64,000 nucleotides of DNA from Nocardia sp. BMG51109 (GTDB taxonomy: Bacteria > Actinomycetota > Actinomycetes > Mycobacteriales > Mycobacteriaceae). Position numbers and translations under genes: made by a program. Shown piece after piece: positions 62,272-64,000 of the stretch. Within the stretch, counting starts at the first letter, position 1, and the number at the start of each line of letters is the position of its first letter. The stretch is from assembly GCF_000526215.1 (NCBI RefSeq), contig NZ_JAFQ01000004.1, positions 1,736,001 through 1,800,000 on the forward strand, written 5' to 3'. The notes below the pieces were generated by a model. That model was not told the DNA's origin. It made no database searches and saw only the letters and a list, made by a program, of their open reading frames with translations.

Positions 62272-63328
62272 CCTGCCGGCGGTTCCCGGTATCCTCACCG
62301 CGGCACAGTGTCGGCAGACCGCCGAATCCATTGCCGCCGAGCAGGAATCCGACGGCGCACTCCCCTGGTTCGGCGGCGGTCACACCGAGCCGTGGGACCA
62401 CGTCGAGAACGCGATGGCGCTGACCGTCACCGGCCTGCTGGACGAGGCGCGCGCGGCCTACGAATGGTCGGCCCGCACCCAGCGGCCGGATGGCTCCTGG
62501 CCCTTGCAGTTTCGTGCCGGCATCGTCGAGGACGCCCACGCGGACACCAATTTCTGCGCCTACATCGCCACCGGGGTCTGGCACTACTACCTGGGCACCG
62601 GCGATCGATCGTTCGCCGCGACGATGTGGCCGACCGTGCGCGCCGCCATCGACTTCGTCACCGCCATGCAGGGCCCGAACGGCGAGATCTATTGGCTGCG
62701 CAGCGCTTCCGCGGTCCTCCCCGAGGCCATGCTGACCGGCAGCTCCAGCATGTTCCACGCCCTCCGCTGCGCGCTCGCACTGGCGGAACTGCTCGCCGAC
62801 CCACAACCCGACTGGGAGGTCGCGGCGCTGCGCCTCGGCCACGCCCTGCGCTACCACCCGGAGTCCTTCACCGAGAAGGACCGCTACTCGATGGACTGGT
62901 ACTACCCGGTGCTGTGCGGCGCCTACCACGGCCCCGACGGCACCGACCGGATCGCCTCACGCTGGACCGATTTCGTCGTCGGCCAGATCGGCATCCGCTG
63001 CGTCGACGACCGCCCCTGGGTCACCGGCGCGGAAACCTGCGAACTGGCACTGGCCCTGGACACCCTCGGCGACCACCACCGCGCCCACGACCTCCTGGCA
63101 TCCATGCAACACCTGCGCGAGAACGACGGATCCTATTGGACCGGACTGGTGTACGCCGACGGCAAACACTGGCCGGTGGAGCGCACCACCTGGACCGGCG
63201 CTGCCATGATCCTCGCCACCGACGCCCTCTCCCGCACCACCCCCGCCAACGGCATCTTCCGCGACTCCACCCCGTCGATCGACATCACCACCGGATTCGC
63301 CTGCGACTGCGTGGGATCGAGGTCGTAA
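62264..63328 (+). CDS. Prenyltransferase/terpene-cyclase-fold protein
   Basis: 354 residues. Repeated alpha-hairpin pattern with QRPDGSWP, GPNGEIYWL and ENDGSYWTGLVY, the QW-like repeats of squalene-cyclase/prenyltransferase-beta barrels, plus WDHVENAMALTVTGL. No DxDD cyclase motif is seen, so it may bind or modify a sugar or lipid rather than cyclise a terpene. GTG 62264 overlaps the methyltransferase end by 8 bp. Confidence 0.8.
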   Translation: MPDLPAVPGILTAAQCRQTAESIAAEQESDGALPWFGGGHTEPWDHVENAMALTVTGLLDEARAAYEWSARTQRPDGSWPLQFRAGIVEDAHADTNFCAYIATGVWHYYLGTGDRSFAATMWPTVRAAIDFVTAMQGPNGEIYWLRSASAVLPEAMLTGSSSMFHALRCALALAELLADPQPDWEVAALRLGHALRYHPESFTEKDRYSMDWYYPVLCGAYHGPDGTDRIASRWTDFVVGQIGIRCVDDRPWVTGAETCELALALDTLGDHHRAHDLLASMQHLRENDGSYWTGLVYADGKHWPVERTTWTGAAMILATDALSRTTPANGIFRDSTPSIDITTGFACDCVGSRS

Positions 63329-63345
63329 CGACCGGATGCGCCGCA

Positions 63346-63390
63346 CCCGGCGTGATCCTTCGTCCCCCTTCGAAGGAGGATCACACCGGG
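63346..63390. terminator. Bidirectional terminator
   Basis: Arms CCCGGCGTGATCCT (63346-63359) and AGGATCACACCGGG (63377-63390) pair with one mismatch, extended by TTCG/CGAA. Lies between the prenyltransferase gene and the convergent small ORF. Confidence 0.7.
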
Positions 63391-63406
63391 TCTGAGCGCT
63401 CGCGGG

Positions 63407-63532
63407 CTAGCCGATCAGGTTCCCGAGGACCGCGCTGCCGGTGTTTGCCAGCGCGAGTCCGTTCACCGCGATTCCCATACCGAGTTGGATGCTGACAGCT
63501 ACGAGTTGGATGATTGCGGTGGCAATGCCCAT
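63407..63532 (-). CDS. Small hydrophobic protein, 41 residues
   Basis: Reads MGIATAIIQLVAVSIQLG followed by a second apolar stretch with Gly/Ala/Asn spacing, ending GNLIG. Nearly all residues are apolar or small, with no charge; it could span the membrane or assemble as an oligomer. GGAAAG lies 11 nt before the ATG. A terminator sits just past its stop, as for a real gene. Size and composition recall small actinobacterial envelope peptides, without proof of kinship. Confidence 0.5.
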   Translation of the reverse strand: MGIATAIIQLVAVSIQLGMGIAVNGLALANTGSAVLGNLIG

Positions 63533-63916
63533 TGTCGGCTCGACTTTCCGTGATACAGATCTTCGCCGGGCTGCCGCCCGAACGGTCCGGTGGATCCGAA
63601 CACCGGAAACGGTAGGAATCCATCGGTGCCCGGCGCCATCGATTCCGCCTGCGGGACAGGTGAATCCGCTGGTCCGAGCACCGATGAGGTTTTACGGACC
63701 GGAAATACCGAGCGGACGTCAGCCGATCGCGGCCGTCGTGCCCCCGGCCCTGGAACTCTGGACCGGAAAAGCCACAGCAGCGATGTGACCAGGGCGTTCG
63801 GTTCCCGGCAGTGAGCGCTGTGGTGGCGCCGCGCCGACGGCGGTCCTACTGTGACCGCGATCTCGTACAACAACGATCTCGCACAACAACACAGTGCACC
63901 CGACGGAGGAGTCAGG
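63533..63916. other. Divergent intergenic region
   Basis: 384 bp without a credible gene. It must hold the promoter of the small protein (leftward) and of the AarF-like gene (rightward). Two adjacent copies of a 16-mer, CGATCTCG(T/C)ACAACAA, lie at 63858-63873 and 63874-63889, about 30 bp before the rightward ribosome site. Confidence 0.5.
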
Positions 63917-64000
63917 ATGAACAAGCCGGTACCGACCTCGCGGATGGCCCGGGGTTCGAAGTTGGGCGTCCTCGTCGCCGGGCAGGCTGTTCACCAACAG
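63917..64000 (+). CDS. AarF/ABC1/UbiB-like kinase, N-terminal fragment
   Basis: 28 codons to the window edge: MNKPVPTSRMARGSKLG then VLVAGQAVHQQ. This is the usual N-terminus of actinobacterial ABC1-family atypical kinases (basic start then KLG-x-L-A-G-Q-A). GGAGGAG lies 5 nt before the ATG. Family identity rests on this short piece only. Confidence 0.55.
   Translation, partial: MNKPVPTSRMARGSKLGVLVAGQAVHQQ

Noticed and set aside
1..64000. Insertion sequences, integrases or transposases
   Set aside because: No DDE, serine or tyrosine recombinase motif was seen in any frame.

Overview
This is high-GC actinobacterial DNA from the order Mycobacteriales, most likely Nocardia or a close relative. 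The reason is gene order. From about 1.2 kb to 42 kb the window follows, with few gaps, the Mycobacterium tuberculosis run Rv3644c to Rv3683: holB, topA, cold-shock protein, DECH helicase, tad pilus genes, ssd, HAD phosphatase, dpp operon, acs, marP, nth, crp, ridA, two Get3-like ATPases, whiB4, ponA2 and a metallophosphoesterase. Family comparisons come from memory of those proteins; no search was run.

Layout. 1-1.15 kb: two translationally coupled genes of unknown function leading away from the 3' end of a tRNA-Thr gene, possibly the edge of an integrated element. 1.2-9.6 kb: replication and DNA-topology genes (HolB, TopA), a DinB-like protein, CspA and an SftH/MrfA-type helicase. 9.7-15.6 kb: a minus-strand Tad (Flp) pilus operon (ssd/cpaE-like, tadA, tadB, tadC, Flp-like pilin, two TadE-like pseudopilins) with an in-frame tandem repeat and two extra coupled reading frames. 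16.0-18.0 kb: a HAD phosphatase, then an intergenic gene that fits the core-RNA-polymerase-binding small RNA Ms1/MTS2823 in position, promoter, length and terminator, then a degenerate Fic-like protein. 18.1-25.7 kb: dipeptide ABC transporter dppABCD and divergent acetyl-CoA synthetase. 26-32 kb: envelope and acid-resistance genes (holin-like protein, EphE-like hydrolase, MarP, Nudix, TlpA-like thioredoxin, Nth). 31.7-43.5 kb: crp and its neighbours, paired Get3-like ATPases, whiB4, ponA2, yqeY, a metallophosphoesterase, a proline-rich membrane protein and tRNA-Pro.

44.4-60.2 kb is an accessory catabolic island. It holds an EchA19-type enoyl-CoA hydratase, aldehyde dehydrogenases, short-chain dehydrogenases, an acetoacetate-decarboxylase-like protein, a CYP123-like P450 with its ferredoxin, and a six-gene oxidative operon. 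KstR-type boxes (TnnAACnnGTTnnA) sit at three promoters, and a second palindrome (GTGTCnnGACAC) flanks the divergent P450/aldehyde dehydrogenase promoters. This points to steroid or other isoprenoid breakdown. The arrangement resembles the M. tuberculosis cyp51 locus (Rv0762c-Rv0771) without cyp51.

60.3-63.3 kb: an uncharacterised three-gene cassette (GT4 glycosyltransferase, methyltransferase, prenyltransferase/terpene-cyclase-fold protein). 63.4-64.0 kb: a 41-residue hydrophobic small protein and the start of an AarF/UbiB-like kinase gene.

Regulation visible in the sequence: many genes have a TAnnnT box 6-8 nt before the start codon and no Shine-Dalgarno sequence, as expected for leaderless mRNAs. 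Strong hairpins or palindromic interspersed repeats separate nearly all convergent gene pairs. Several CRP-like sites are present.
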